Assembly (NCBI RefSeq): GCF_002095395.1
Contig: NZ_MJEI01000093.1
Location: 41,218-105,217, forward strand
Direction: 5' to 3'
Length of the DNA stretch: 64,000 bases
From: Williamsia sp. 1135
GTDB taxonomy: Bacteria > Actinomycetota > Actinomycetes > Mycobacteriales > Mycobacteriaceae
This document shows, one piece after another, positions 1-16,676 of the stretch (position 1 is the first letter of the stretch; the number at the start of each line of letters is the position of its first letter). A program made the position numbers and the translations under genes. A model generated the notes under the pieces. It had not been told where the DNA came from. It saw only the letters and a program-made list of their open reading frames with translations, and ran no database searches.

Positions 1-8315
<8,315 letters not shown>

Positions 8316-8383
8316 GTGACGCTCTCTCGTATCTTCTCTGAGCGCGTAAATCACCTGCCGAGGACACAGTCGTGGCCCGGATG

Positions 8384-8402
8384 TTAGGGAATGCTTCGCT
8401 AA
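8384..8402. promoter_or_regulatory. IdeR/DmdR-like iron box 1
   Basis: The 19 bases TTAGGGAATGCTTCGCTAA match the mycobacterial IdeR consensus TTAGGTTAGGCTAACCTAA at 13 positions and keep the TTAG...CTAA palindromic ends. The site lies between the divergent NRPS and formyltransferase genes, where an iron-dependent repressor would be expected. The match is by eye. Confidence 0.65.
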
Positions 8403-8408
8403 GAATAG

Positions 8409-8427
8409 TTCGGTAAGGCTAGGTTTG
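8409..8427. promoter_or_regulatory. IdeR/DmdR-like iron box 2
   Basis: The 19 bases TTCGGTAAGGCTAGGTTTG match the IdeR consensus at 12 positions, including the core AGGCTA. The site begins six bases after box 1, so the two could act together. It is degenerate on its right half and weaker than box 1. Confidence 0.5.
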
Positions 8428-8518
8428 CATGAGGCCGGTTATTCGGTCAAGCTGAACCCAATAAATCGCTGTGGCGCTGCCGTCGGGCACCGGCCCGAAC
8501 GAACGAAAAGGTCAGTTC

Positions 8519-9460
8519 ATGCGAGTAGCGACCTTCGGCTACCAAACCTGGGGCCACAAGACCCTGGACGCGTTGATCAACTCACACCACGATGTGGTGC
8601 TGGCGGTGACACATCCGCCGAGCGAGCACTCCTACGAGAGCATCTGGTCCGATTCGGTCGAGGATCTCGCACGCGCCCACGACATTCCGGTCCACCTGGC
8701 TCAACGCCCCGACAACGAGCTGATCGAACGCGTCAAACACGCCGAACCCGACATCATCGTCGCCAACAACTGGCGCACGTGGCTGCCCCGGGAGTTGTTC
8801 GACCTGCCCCCGCACGGCACCCTGAATCTCCACGACTCGATGCTGCCCAAGTTCACCGGGTTCTCGCCGGTCATCTGGGCGCTCATCAGCGGGGCGCCGG
8901 AAGTCGGTCTGACCGCCCACCGGATGGACGACGGGCTCGACACCGGCGATGTTCTGGTGCAGCGGGCCGTGCCCATCGGCCCGACGGATACGGCAACGGA
9001 TCTGGTCCGGGCGACAATCGACATCATCCCAGCGGTGCTGCTGGAATCCCTCGATCTCATCGAGACCGGGACCGCGGTGTGGAAGCCGCAGAATCTCGCC
9101 GACCGCACGTTTTTCCACAAACGCGCCGACCTCGACAGCCAGATCGACTGGTCGTGGCCCGCCGCGGACATCGAGCGCCTGATTCGTGCCCAGTCGGATC
9201 CATATCCGAACGCGTACACACATTTTCGTGATCGACGCCTCCGCATCACCAAGGCCACAGTGTCGGAGGGTGTTTACGGCGGTACCCCCGGTCGGGTCTT
9301 CATCCATGAAGGTGACGGCATGGTCATCGTCGCCGGTTCCGACGCGTACCGGGGCAGGAACCGGGGTCTGGTCATCGAGCGGTTGCGAACCGATGACGGT
9401 GTCGAGCACTCGGGCAAAGATTTCTTTCCACGCGGAGGCGGCTATCTGACCTCGGTCTGA
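8519..9460 (+). CDS. N10-formyl-THF-dependent formyltransferase, siderophore type
   Basis: The 313-residue protein belongs to the methionyl-tRNA/hydroxyornithine formyltransferase family. It carries the folate-binding and catalytic region with N-H-D and the loop SMLPKFTGFSP near residues 100-118, followed by the A-H-R-M-D-D-G-x-D-T-G-D stretch typical of the family. Next to an NRPS and iron boxes, the likely substrate is N5-hydroxyornithine, giving the N5-formyl-N5-hydroxyornithine used in hydroxamate siderophores such as coelichelin and rhodochelin; that is an inference from context. I place the start at ATG 8519, which has AAAAGG eight bases upstream and the conserved MRVATFGYQ N-terminus. 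A longer in-frame start at 8471 would add an unconserved leader. No ornithine hydroxylase gene is visible in the window. Confidence 0.88.
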   Translation: MRVATFGYQTWGHKTLDALINSHHDVVLAVTHPPSEHSYESIWSDSVEDLARAHDIPVHLAQRPDNELIERVKHAEPDIIVANNWRTWLPRELFDLPPHGTLNLHDSMLPKFTGFSPVIWALISGAPEVGLTAHRMDDGLDTGDVLVQRAVPIGPTDTATDLVRATIDIIPAVLLESLDLIETGTAVWKPQNLADRTFFHKRADLDSQIDWSWPAADIERLIRAQSDPYPNAYTHFRDRRLRITKATVSEGVYGGTPGRVFIHEGDGMVIVAGSDAYRGRNRGLVIERLRTDDGVEHSGKDFFPRGGGYLTSV

Positions 9461-9556
9461 GTCGGCCCCTCTGAGCTGCTGGTCTTACCCGAAGTGTTTG
9501 CGGTTCTGCCGCAGTCGGGAAAGGATACGTAGACCGACGAAAGGGGCCGACGGGCG

Positions 9557-10909
9557 ATGACAGCACCAGGACGACCGCATGTGGTGATCGTGGGAGGCGG
9601 GTTCGGTGGCCTGCACGCGGCCCGCCGTCTCAAGAACGCCGACGTCGAGGTGACGTTGCTGTCCCGGGGAACCAGTCACGTCTTCCAGCCGCTGCTGTAC
9701 CAGTGCGCGACCGGCTTGCTCTCGGAAGGATCGATCGCGAGCCCTCTCCGGCATCTGCTCCGTCGACAGCAAAACGCTCACGTCGCGCTCGGGGAAGCGA
9801 CGTCGATCGACCCCGCGGCGAAGATTCTCACCGCCAGCAGGGTCAACGGTTCGACGTTCGATCTGAAGTACGACTATCTCGTCGTTGCGGCGGGCATGCA
9901 GCAGGCCTACCACGGACATGACGAATACATCGACTGGGCACCGGGTATGAAAACCCTCGATGACGCGCTGACGATTCGCCGGAAGTTGGTCAGCGCCTTC
10001 GAGATGGCCGAGTCCCTGCCCACCGCCGAAGAACGCAAGCCCTGGCTCACGTTCGCGGTCGCCGGTGGGGGACCGACCGGGGTCGAGCTGGCCGGGCAGA
10101 TCCGCGAACTCGCGGTACACGCGCTCACTCACGAGTTCAGGTCGATCGATCCGCGCGAGGCGAGGGTGTTGCTGTTCCACGGTGGTGACCGCGTGCTGGA
10201 GAGCTTCGACAAGAACTTGTCGAAGCGGGCCCTGCGTACTCTCGAAAAGGTCGGCGTGGAAACACATCTCGGTGTCCACGTCACGGACGTGACCCCCAGG
10301 GACATCGAAACCACCGCGAAGGCCGAGCCGAAGACGAAGACCCGCTACGACACCAGGACGGTCGTCTGGACTGCCGGTGTCGAGGCGGTGCCGTTCGCCA
10401 AGGCGCTCGCAACCGCACTCGAGGTGCCGCAGGACCGGAGCGGGCGTATCGCGGTGGAACCCGATCTGTCGGTGCCGGGCCACCCGAACATCTGGGTCGT
10501 GGGTGACATGTCGTCACGCGACAACTTGCCGGGCGTCGCCGAGGTGGCGATGCAGGGCGGACGGCATGCCGGGAAGTTGATCGCTGCGGAGGTCGAGTCG
10601 GGGGCGATCGAGTCGGCGCCGCGGGCGCCTTTCAAGTACCGAGACCTGGGCAATGCGGCGTACGTCGCGCGCGGTCACGCCCTCATCCAGGCCGGGCCAC
10701 TGCACTTGTCGGGGAGTCTCGGCTGGATCTCGTGGGGCGTCATCCACATCGCGTTCCTGGCCGGTGCGCGAAACCGTGTCGGCACGCTGCTGAACTGGGG
10801 CGCGACGATGATGACCAACTCGCGACGAGAACGCGCGGTCACGTTCGGGGATTCGCGAATAGCACGCAATCAGTACTTCAAGAATGCCGAGAAGGAAGCG
10901 AATCAGTAG
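9557..10909 (+). CDS. ndh: Type II NADH dehydrogenase (NDH-2)
   Basis: This 450-residue flavoprotein should oxidise NADH and reduce menaquinone at the inner face of the membrane without pumping protons. The FAD-binding motif GGGFGG is at residues 13-18, a second nucleotide-binding motif (GGGPTGVE) near residue 171, and the conserved V-G-D segment near residue 314. A hydrophobic stretch around 393-418 fits the membrane-attachment region of the family. The length agrees with mycobacterial Ndh. It stands alone, 96 bases after the formyltransferase gene, and converges with the small membrane genes downstream. I see no regulatory site that links it to iron. Confidence 0.92.
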   Translation: MTAPGRPHVVIVGGGFGGLHAARRLKNADVEVTLLSRGTSHVFQPLLYQCATGLLSEGSIASPLRHLLRRQQNAHVALGEATSIDPAAKILTASRVNGSTFDLKYDYLVVAAGMQQAYHGHDEYIDWAPGMKTLDDALTIRRKLVSAFEMAESLPTAEERKPWLTFAVAGGGPTGVELAGQIRELAVHALTHEFRSIDPREARVLLFHGGDRVLESFDKNLSKRALRTLEKVGVETHLGVHVTDVTPRDIETTAKAEPKTKTRYDTRTVVWTAGVEAVPFAKALATALEVPQDRSGRIAVEPDLSVPGHPNIWVVGDMSSRDNLPGVAEVAMQGGRHAGKLIAAEVESGAIESAPRAPFKYRDLGNAAYVARGHALIQAGPLHLSGSLGWISWGVIHIAFLAGARNRVGTLLNWGATMMTNSRRERAVTFGDSRIARNQYFKNAEKEANQ

Positions 10910-10945
10910 GCGGAATTCCTTCGACGCTGCGGATCAATACCCGCG

Positions 10946-11239
10946 TCAGGTGGCGAGTCCCAACGAGGCGAGCATCAACGCGAACAGGAACCAGCCTGCG
11001 CCTTGCCAGATCGGCCAGGTACCCGCCCGTTTCCATACTCGGTACGCCTGAACCAGCGCGCCGATGCCGCCGCAGAGCAGGATCACGGTCACGCCGAACG
11101 TCCACGTGAATCCCCCTGATCCGACGGTGAGCGCGACTACCAGCCAAACAGCGGCGACCAGGACGACCGCCACGACGTACAGGGCTGCGCCCCGGAACGC
11201 TGCGGGGTCGTTCCAGCGCTTCTCGACGTCGTTGGTCAT
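10946..11239 (-). CDS. Small membrane protein, unknown function
   Basis: The 97-residue product starts MTNDVEKRWNDPAAFRG and then has about three hydrophobic segments (roughly residues 18-38, 44-62 and 78-95). It is the second gene of a two-gene minus-strand unit; its ATG at 11239 lies 19 bases after the stop of the upstream membrane gene. I do not recognise a family. The start at 11239 is preferred because upstream in-frame starts would overlap the neighbouring gene. Confidence 0.75.
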   Translation of the reverse strand: MTNDVEKRWNDPAAFRGAALYVVAVVLVAAVWLVVALTVGSGGFTWTFGVTVILLCGGIGALVQAYRVWKRAGTWPIWQGAGWFLFALMLASLGLAT

Positions 11240-11258
11240 CTGAGGGCCTCGGGTTCGA

Positions 11259-11579
11259 TCAGTGCGAGGCATGCTCGCCCTGGAGCGGATAGTGCGTGCG
11301 GTATATGGCATGGTCCCTGCGACTCTTGAGGTAGTCGAGGTGGTCGTCGCTGAGCGCATCGGTTGCGCGGTAGGCGAAGAACGCCCACGTGTTGAGTCCG
11401 ATGGCCGCCAAGCCGCAGAACAACGCGGCTTGCATGTGCCCGCCGGCGAGCGTGATCAGCGTCAGCGCCAGAGCGGCGGTACCGGCCATCACTGCGAGCA
11501 GCCCGGACCATCCCACCGGGAGGACCAGCCTCGAGCGGAGACTTCGCCGTAGAGGTTGTGCTCTCTTGGTTCCGGACAT
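11259..11579 (-). CDS. Small membrane protein, unknown function
   Basis: The 106-residue product has a basic N-terminus (KRAQPLRRSLRSRL), two predicted membrane helices (about 22-44 and 48-70) and a charged C-terminal tail rich in D, R and H. It is first in a two-gene unit with the 97-residue membrane protein downstream, and its promoter must lie in the gap before the divergent ligase gene. I recognise no domain. Confidence 0.75.
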   Translation of the reverse strand: MSGTKRAQPLRRSLRSRLVLPVGWSGLLAVMAGTAALALTLITLAGGHMQAALFCGLAAIGLNTWAFFAYRATDALSDDHLDYLKSRRDHAIYRTHYPLQGEHASH

Positions 11580-11716
11580 TTGGCTCCTCTCGAGTTCGGT
11601 AGATGAGTTCGGTTATGGGGTACCCAGTGGGAGTGCTCGAAAACAAACCAGCACCGGTCGGGACCGGAAACAGCAGCTCTGAGCAGGGTGTCGAGGGCAA
11701 CACAACGGCTCTTCCG

Positions 11717-12823
11717 ATGACCGCGCCCACGTTTGGGGTCGAGGAGGAACTGCTACTCGTCGACGCCCTGTCCGGGGCGCCGTTCATGGAGGGCACCGCC
11801 GTGCGCCATGTGGCGAACTCCCTGGGTCTGGATCTCGATCTCGAACTGACCCCGTGCCAGATCGAGACCGCGTCACCCATCCTGAACACGGCGGAGGAGC
11901 TGAGCAGGTTCGTGGTCAGCAGCCGGCGGACAGCCGACCTCGCCGCGCGAGAGGTGGGCGGCCGGGTGCTGGCCTGTGGGGTACCGCCCGCGGCCGGTGA
12001 TGCCCGTCCGGTGTCTGCCAACGAACGCTATGGGCGCATCGCGGACAACTTCGGGCTGCTCGCTCGCGAACAGGGTGTCAGCGGATGCCACGTCCATGTC
12101 GCGGTTCCGGACCGTGCTCGTGCCATCGCCGTCGGCAACGCACTGCGTCCCTGGCTTCCGGTGTTGCTGGCACTCACGACGAACTCGGCGATCCACGACG
12201 GAGTCGACTCCGGCTACAGCAGTTGGCGAACGGTTCTCTGGTCGCGATGGCCCAGCGCCGGATCTCCGCCACACTTCGATTCGGAGTCCGACTACGACGC
12301 TGCGGTCACCCGCCTGCTCACGGTTGGTGCAGCACTCGACAAGGGAATGATCTACTGGGACGTACGACCGTCACGGGACTATCCGACGGTCGAGGTCAGA
12401 GTCGCCGACGTACCGGCCACCGCGTCCGAAACCGTCTTGTACGCAACCGTTGTCCGCGCATTGGTGATGACCGAGTTGGCCGCGATCGACCAGGGCAGGC
12501 CTGCCCACCCGACCATTGATCGGGAGCTTGTGCGCCTCGGCAAGTGGCGCGCCGCCCGCGACGGTATCGCAGGTTCGTTGGTCGACCCATTCAGCGGAGA
12601 CATGGTTGCCGCCAGGTCGGTTGTAGATGCTCTCATCGAGCACATCTCGGACGCCCTCGATGTCTTAGGCGAGGGAACGGCTGTCCGGGACGGGGTGGCA
12701 AGCGTGTTCGCGGAGGGCAACGGCGCGGACCAGCAACGCCGGGTCTACGCCGAGTCTGGGGTAGGTGCCGTCGTCGAACATGTTGCGCGGCAGACGATCG
12801 CAGCCGGGACGTGGACATCGTAG
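11717..12823 (+). CDS. Carboxylate-amine ligase, YbdK/GCS2 family
   Basis: The product (368 residues from this start) belongs to the glutamate-cysteine ligase type 2 family, which joins a carboxylate to an amine at the cost of ATP. YbdK of E. coli has only weak glutamate-cysteine ligase activity, so the true substrate is open. The signature GVEEELLLVD opens the protein, and C-H-V-H-V at the active site and the D-V-R-P-S...V-E-V-R-V-A-D metal-binding stretch follow. I chose ATG 11717 because it gives the usual family length near 370 residues and leaves room for a promoter. An in-frame ATG at 11603 would add 38 unconserved residues and sit only 23 bases from the divergent gene. Confidence 0.85.
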   Translation: MTAPTFGVEEELLLVDALSGAPFMEGTAVRHVANSLGLDLDLELTPCQIETASPILNTAEELSRFVVSSRRTADLAAREVGGRVLACGVPPAAGDARPVSANERYGRIADNFGLLAREQGVSGCHVHVAVPDRARAIAVGNALRPWLPVLLALTTNSAIHDGVDSGYSSWRTVLWSRWPSAGSPPHFDSESDYDAAVTRLLTVGAALDKGMIYWDVRPSRDYPTVEVRVADVPATASETVLYATVVRALVMTELAAIDQGRPAHPTIDRELVRLGKWRAARDGIAGSLVDPFSGDMVAARSVVDALIEHISDALDVLGEGTAVRDGVASVFAEGNGADQQRRVYAESGVGAVVEHVARQTIAAGTWTS

Positions 12824-12845
12824 GGTGTCCGAACGCGGCGAGGTG

Positions 12846-13838
12846 TCAGGCGGCGGTGAAGGTGCTCCGATACTCACTGGGTGAGGTGTTCATGATGCGG
12901 GTGAAGTGATGACGGAAGGTCACGACCGACCCGAATCCGACCATTCCTGCGATGCGCTCGACCGGGAGGTCTGATGTCTCGAGCAGTTCCAGGCTGGTGT
13001 CGATGCGCCGCGCGATCAACCATTTGATCGGGGTGGTCCCGGTGGTTTTGGTGAACTGCCGCAGATAACTGCGCCTGGACAACATCGCCCGGTCTGCCAA
13101 TTCATCAAGACTGATCGGTGAATCTATGTGTGCCAAGGCCCAATTCATACCGTCGGTGATGGCGTTGTCGCCGTCGAGGGCAGGTATCGGACTCTCGACG
13201 TACTGCGCCTGGCCCCCGGACCGATGAGGCGCGGCCACCAGGCTCCGGGCGACATCGTTTGCGATCTGCGGACCGTAGTCGCAGCGGACGAGATGTAGTG
13301 AGAGGTCGAGGCCGGCTGAACACCCGGCACTCGTCAACACCGAGCCCTCGTCGACGTAGAGTGGTCGCGGATCGACATCAATTGCGGGATAGCGCTCTTG
13401 GAGCATCGTGGTGTAGCGCCAGTGGGTGGTTGCCCTCTTGCCGTCGAGGAGGCCGGCGGCAGCGAGGACAAACGCGCCGGAACAGAATGAGACGACCCGG
13501 GCGCCGCGGTCTGCAGCCTCTCGGACGGCGTCGACGAGTCGCGGTGAGGCGGGAGCGCGCACATCCGCGACACTCGGGATGATCACGGTATGTGCGGCAG
13601 CAAGCTCGCTGAGTCCGTGCGGTGTGCGCAGTGTGGCGCCACCCACGACGCGCACCCTGTCCCGAGTTTCGGTGCACAGCCTGAGCTCGTACCAGGGCTG
13701 ACCGACCCCGGGCCAGAAGAGATCAGACAATTCCGAGAGTCCGAAGATCTCTGCGGCAATCCCCATCTCGAACGCCGTCATCCCGTCATACGCGAGGACG
13801 GCCACCCGCCGCGGCCCGGCATTGTCAGTTTTGCTCAT
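12846..13838 (-). CDS. GlxA-type transcriptional regulator (DJ-1/PfpI plus AraC domain)
   Basis: The 330-residue protein has an N-terminal DJ-1/PfpI-like domain (about 10-185), with the nucleophile-elbow sequence FCSGAF, and a C-terminal AraC-type double helix-turn-helix (about 220-325), including a segment like RRSYLRQFTKTTGTTPIKWL. Proteins of this architecture control catabolic or stress genes; the ligand is unknown. It converges with the ligase gene upstream (22-base gap) and has no clear target next to it. The start ATG at 13838 gives full coverage of the first beta strand. Confidence 0.9.
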   Translation of the reverse strand: MSKTDNAGPRRVAVLAYDGMTAFEMGIAAEIFGLSELSDLFWPGVGQPWYELRLCTETRDRVRVVGGATLRTPHGLSELAAAHTVIIPSVADVRAPASPRLVDAVREAADRGARVVSFCSGAFVLAAAGLLDGKRATTHWRYTTMLQERYPAIDVDPRPLYVDEGSVLTSAGCSAGLDLSLHLVRCDYGPQIANDVARSLVAAPHRSGGQAQYVESPIPALDGDNAITDGMNWALAHIDSPISLDELADRAMLSRRSYLRQFTKTTGTTPIKWLIARRIDTSLELLETSDLPVERIAGMVGFGSVVTFRHHFTRIMNTSPSEYRSTFTAA

Positions 13839-13908
13839 GTCACTATCTTAGCGATCATAGGCATTGGTGCCACTGTCGAACGCGCCGGCCGTACCCCATG
13901 ATCGATGC

Positions 13909-14076
13909 ATGGGTACAGAGAACCGCCAAGCGGTACAGAAGTTCTGGAGTGCGATCCGAGCGATCGCGGCAGGTGTCAGCGCAGGAAATGCGGTGCGGCA
14001 CAACGTCGCGCCGGCGGCCAACTCGGCAGCAATGGCCGAGGGGTCACCGAACTGTGAGGCAGCGCGCCGGGGATGA
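13909..14076 (+). CDS. Short doubtful ORF, possible remnant of an NTF2/SnoaL-like gene
   Basis: The 55-codon ORF begins MGTENRQAVQKFWSAI, which looks like the first helix of SnoaL/NTF2-fold proteins, but the remainder (alanine-rich, ending EAARRG) does not continue that fold. There is no convincing ribosome binding site. It lies in the 247-base gap between the GlxA-type regulator and the riboflavin kinase. It may be a decayed fragment or not coding at all. Confidence 0.25.
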   Translation: MGTENRQAVQKFWSAIRAIAAGVSAGNAVRHNVAPAANSAAMAEGSPNCEAARRG

Positions 14077-14085
14077 TCAGGCGGG

Positions 14086-14520
14086 TCAGGACTGCTGCGG
14101 CCGAGTGGGGTACTGCGACATCAACGTCCGCGCGGAGGCCTTGTCGCCGTTCATCGCAACGATCAGTTCGTCAATCGAGTTGAACTGTTCCTGCTTGCGT
14201 ACGAGGTGGGTGAGCTCGGTGATCGCATTCGCGCCGTACAGATCCTCGTCGAAGTCGATGACATAAGCCTCGACCGTGCGTTCGCGGCCGTCGAAGGTCG
14301 GGTTCTCGCCGACCGAGACGAGGGCCGGCAGCCAGGTGCCCGGGTGCAGGGAACCCCGGGGCGGATCGCCGTCCGCCAGGGAAAACCAGCCGAAGTAGAC
14401 GCCGTCCTCAGGAATCCGGCTTTCGTCTTCGGCGGCGATGTTCGCGGTGGGAAATCCCATCGGGGCCCCGCGGCCCTCGCCACGAACGATTTCACCCGCT
14501 GCGTATCCGAGAAGGTTCAC
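14086..14520 (-). CDS. Stand-alone riboflavin kinase domain protein
   Basis: The 144-residue product matches the C-terminal riboflavin kinase domain of RibF, which makes FMN from riboflavin and ATP. Visible signatures are G-x-G-R-G-x-x-x-G-F-P-T-A-N-I (residues 15-28), E-D-G-V-Y-F-G-W, E-N-P-T-F and the V-E-A-Y-V-I-D-F-D-E-D-L-Y-G stretch. The FAD synthetase half found in normal bacterial RibF is absent and no room for it exists upstream. The GTG start at 14520 overlaps the stop of the upstream small gene (GTGA), so translation is probably coupled. It may be a second kinase in addition to a RibF encoded elsewhere. Confidence 0.85.
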   Translation of the reverse strand: MNLLGYAAGEIVRGEGRGAPMGFPTANIAAEDESRIPEDGVYFGWFSLADGDPPRGSLHPGTWLPALVSVGENPTFDGRERTVEAYVIDFDEDLYGANAITELTHLVRKQEQFNSIDELIVAMNGDKASARTLMSQYPTRPQQS

Positions 14521-14798
14521 CCCTTGAGCGTAGCGGGACCGTCGCCTTCCGGTTCGAGACCATCGTCGTCCACGAATACGAGGTCCCCGTCGTCGAGGGC
14601 GACTGCCCAGCGCCTGGGCCTGGTCTCGTGGCCTCCCCCGAGGTCGACGGCCGAGCCTTCCACGGGAGGCCCGAAGTCATCGACGATCTTCCCGGACCTT
14701 CCCTCGTCGATCACCACCCTGGAGCCGACGGCAAAGGCGGTTTCGTGATCGCCCACGCCGGGATGGTTGGTCGGCGCCGGGTTCGGGTCGGAGGTCAT
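14517..14798 (-). CDS. Small acidic protein of unknown function
   Basis: The 93-residue acidic protein has a short beta-rich core (FAVGSRVVIDEGRSGKIVDD) that resembles KOW/SH3-like folds, then a segment ending FVDDDGLEP. I do not recognise a named family. It is the first gene of a coupled pair with the riboflavin kinase; the four-base GTGA overlap suggests the two are made together. Confidence 0.75.
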   Translation of the reverse strand: MTSDPNPAPTNHPGVGDHETAFAVGSRVVIDEGRSGKIVDDFGPPVEGSAVDLGGGHETRPRRWAVALDDGDLVFVDDDGLEPEGDGPATLKG

Positions 14799-14884
14799 GG
14801 CACACCCTTTCTAACGTAAGTGGGCCTACCTTAAGCACAAAGCATCGCTGATTTGCTTCATTGAACCCACGAATGGGTCACATC

Positions 14885-15754
14885 CTAGGTGTCGAGAACC
14901 TGAGCCACCCGCTGCTCGAGTCCGTCGATGCCGGTCAAGTTGATGCCGAATCGGTGGTCGAGGAGCTCGACGACCTCGGCGGATGACTGCAGAACCGTTT
15001 TCGTCGAGGTCCCGTCGCGGCCGTGCACGGAAAGATTTCGTCCACGAAGGTTCCAGCGGGCATCGTCGGTGATCCGAGCGACCGTCATCCCGACGACAAA
15101 CCCCGAGGCGGGATGAGTCGACACATACCAACTGCCGACCTCGAGGTCGATCTGCGGCACGGGGGTCGGGGCGAAGGTGTATAGGGGTCGCCACGCGTCG
15201 CGCACCAGTGCCTGGAGCATTGATTCGTCGCCGTGTCGAACGATGCGGTACGGCTCGTGCCGAGTCGGCTGTGCCTCGTCGAGAATCATGCGAATCGGCG
15301 ACGACAGCGTTTGACCGCCGAAACCGACGTCGACGAGATACTCGAGCCCGGTGCCCGGGACGGTCACCGACAACACCTGATGTGTGCGGGCCGGCATCGG
15401 TGCGTCCGCGGGCATCATCCACACCACGCGGCCGGCGAACGCCTCGACCGTGAACCCCAATTCCGCCAACACGTACCGCATCAGGCCGTTCTGCTCGTAG
15501 CAGTAGCCGCCGCGACCACGGCTGACCAGCTTTTCGAACAGTGCGCCGGCACCGAGATCCATGACCGGAACCCCCATCAGTGGGTCTATGGTCTCGAACG
15601 GGATAGTGCGGGTGTGCGCGGCCACCAGTGCGTGCAGGGTCTCCAGGGTCGGTGCGGCCGATCCAGCGTGCCCGACCCGTTTGAAGTAGGCGTCGAGATC
15701 GATGGTGGATGAAGTCGTGCTCAGCGCAGGGGCGCTCATGTCAGTGCTGCTCAT
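14885..15754 (-). CDS. nat: Arylamine N-acetyltransferase
   Basis: The 289-residue enzyme moves an acetyl group from acetyl-CoA to arylamines or hydrazines. The complete catalytic triad is visible: Cys85 in RGGYCYEQN, His125 in ARTHQ and Asp142 in YLVDVGFGG. The length fits mycobacterial NAT (about 280 residues). In mycobacteria the enzyme acetylates isoniazid and its gene lies with sterol degradation genes; no such genes are present here. I placed the start at ATG 15754; ATG 15739 and a TTG at 15775 are alternatives. Confidence 0.93.
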   Translation of the reverse strand: MSSTDMSAPALSTTSSTIDLDAYFKRVGHAGSAAPTLETLHALVAAHTRTIPFETIDPLMGVPVMDLGAGALFEKLVSRGRGGYCYEQNGLMRYVLAELGFTVEAFAGRVVWMMPADAPMPARTHQVLSVTVPGTGLEYLVDVGFGGQTLSSPIRMILDEAQPTRHEPYRIVRHGDESMLQALVRDAWRPLYTFAPTPVPQIDLEVGSWYVSTHPASGFVVGMTVARITDDARWNLRGRNLSVHGRDGTSTKTVLQSSAEVVELLDHRFGINLTGIDGLEQRVAQVLDT

Positions 15755-15926
15755 CTCTCGATGGTGGAACCTCAAGTCAACGTGAAGTCAACCCCGAGCG
15801 CACTGATTCTGTGGACGAAAGACCAAAACTCTCACGGACTCAAACCCGTGGCAACGCCCCGATGCTGTCGTAATGTCACCGACGGTTCGGCACCACCGCC
15901 GGCCGCAGAGAGCGCTGGGAGTCGTC

Positions 15927-16676
15927 ATGCCGCTGGTTCCGACCAGTTCAGACACGGAACCGGCCCTCTACTACCGCCATTGGCCTGCTGAACAGCCACG
16001 CGCAACGGTGGTCTTGCTGCACGGAATCGGAGAGAGCAGCAACCTGTATCACCGGCTGGCCTTCGCGCTTGCCGCCGAGGGCATCTCGACCTATGCGATC
16101 GATCAACCAGGCCATGGCCTCTCGTCCGGCGAGCGCGGTCAGGCCGCGCCGATCGCAGAGTTGGCGCAGGCGGGCGCACGGCTCATCGAGCATGCGCGCA
16201 CCGATTTCCCGCTGGTCGTCATCGGGCACAGCCTGGGCGCCACGGCTGCGACAGTCATCGCCGACGAGACACTGGCTGCCATCGACGGTCTGGTGATCAG
16301 CGGCGGTCCGTTGGCATCGTGGGAACCCCAGGGTGAACTGGAACTCACCCCCGAGGCACTGTCAGCCGATCCGTTCTACGTCGACCAGCTCATCAACGAT
16401 CCGTTCGGCCTTCCCGAACCCGATCTGACCGTGTTCTTCGGCCAGGACCTTCCGGCCCCCTGGGGCCGGCTGACCGGTCCGCTGCCGGTGAAGACGATTG
16501 TTCTACACGGCGGCGACGACCCGGTGGTGCCGGTATCGGTCGCCCGGAGTTTCGCTCAGATCGCGGGCGCCGACCTCATCGTCTATCCGGGCATCAGGCA
16601 CGACCTGCTCAATGATGTGGGGCACGCGGAGGTCGCCGGGGATATCGTCGAGTTCGTGTTGGGACTACAAGAATGA
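15927..16676 (+). CDS. Alpha/beta hydrolase, monoacylglycerol-lipase-like
   Basis: The 249-residue serine hydrolase has the oxyanion motif LHGIG (residues 31-35), the nucleophile motif GHSLG at 100-104 (Ser102), an acid in GGDDPVVP and the catalytic His in IRHDLLND. This pattern is closest to monoacylglycerol lipase-like lysophospholipases; the substrate is unknown. The start at ATG 15927 has GGGAG six bases upstream. Its stop overlaps the start of the next gene (ATGA), marking an operon with the unknown protein and the FMN reductase. Confidence 0.85.
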   Translation: MPLVPTSSDTEPALYYRHWPAEQPRATVVLLHGIGESSNLYHRLAFALAAEGISTYAIDQPGHGLSSGERGQAAPIAELAQAGARLIEHARTDFPLVVIGHSLGATAATVIADETLAAIDGLVISGGPLASWEPQGELELTPEALSADPFYVDQLINDPFGLPEPDLTVFFGQDLPAPWGRLTGPLPVKTIVLHGGDDPVVPVSVARSFAQIAGADLIVYPGIRHDLLNDVGHAEVAGDIVEFVLGLQE

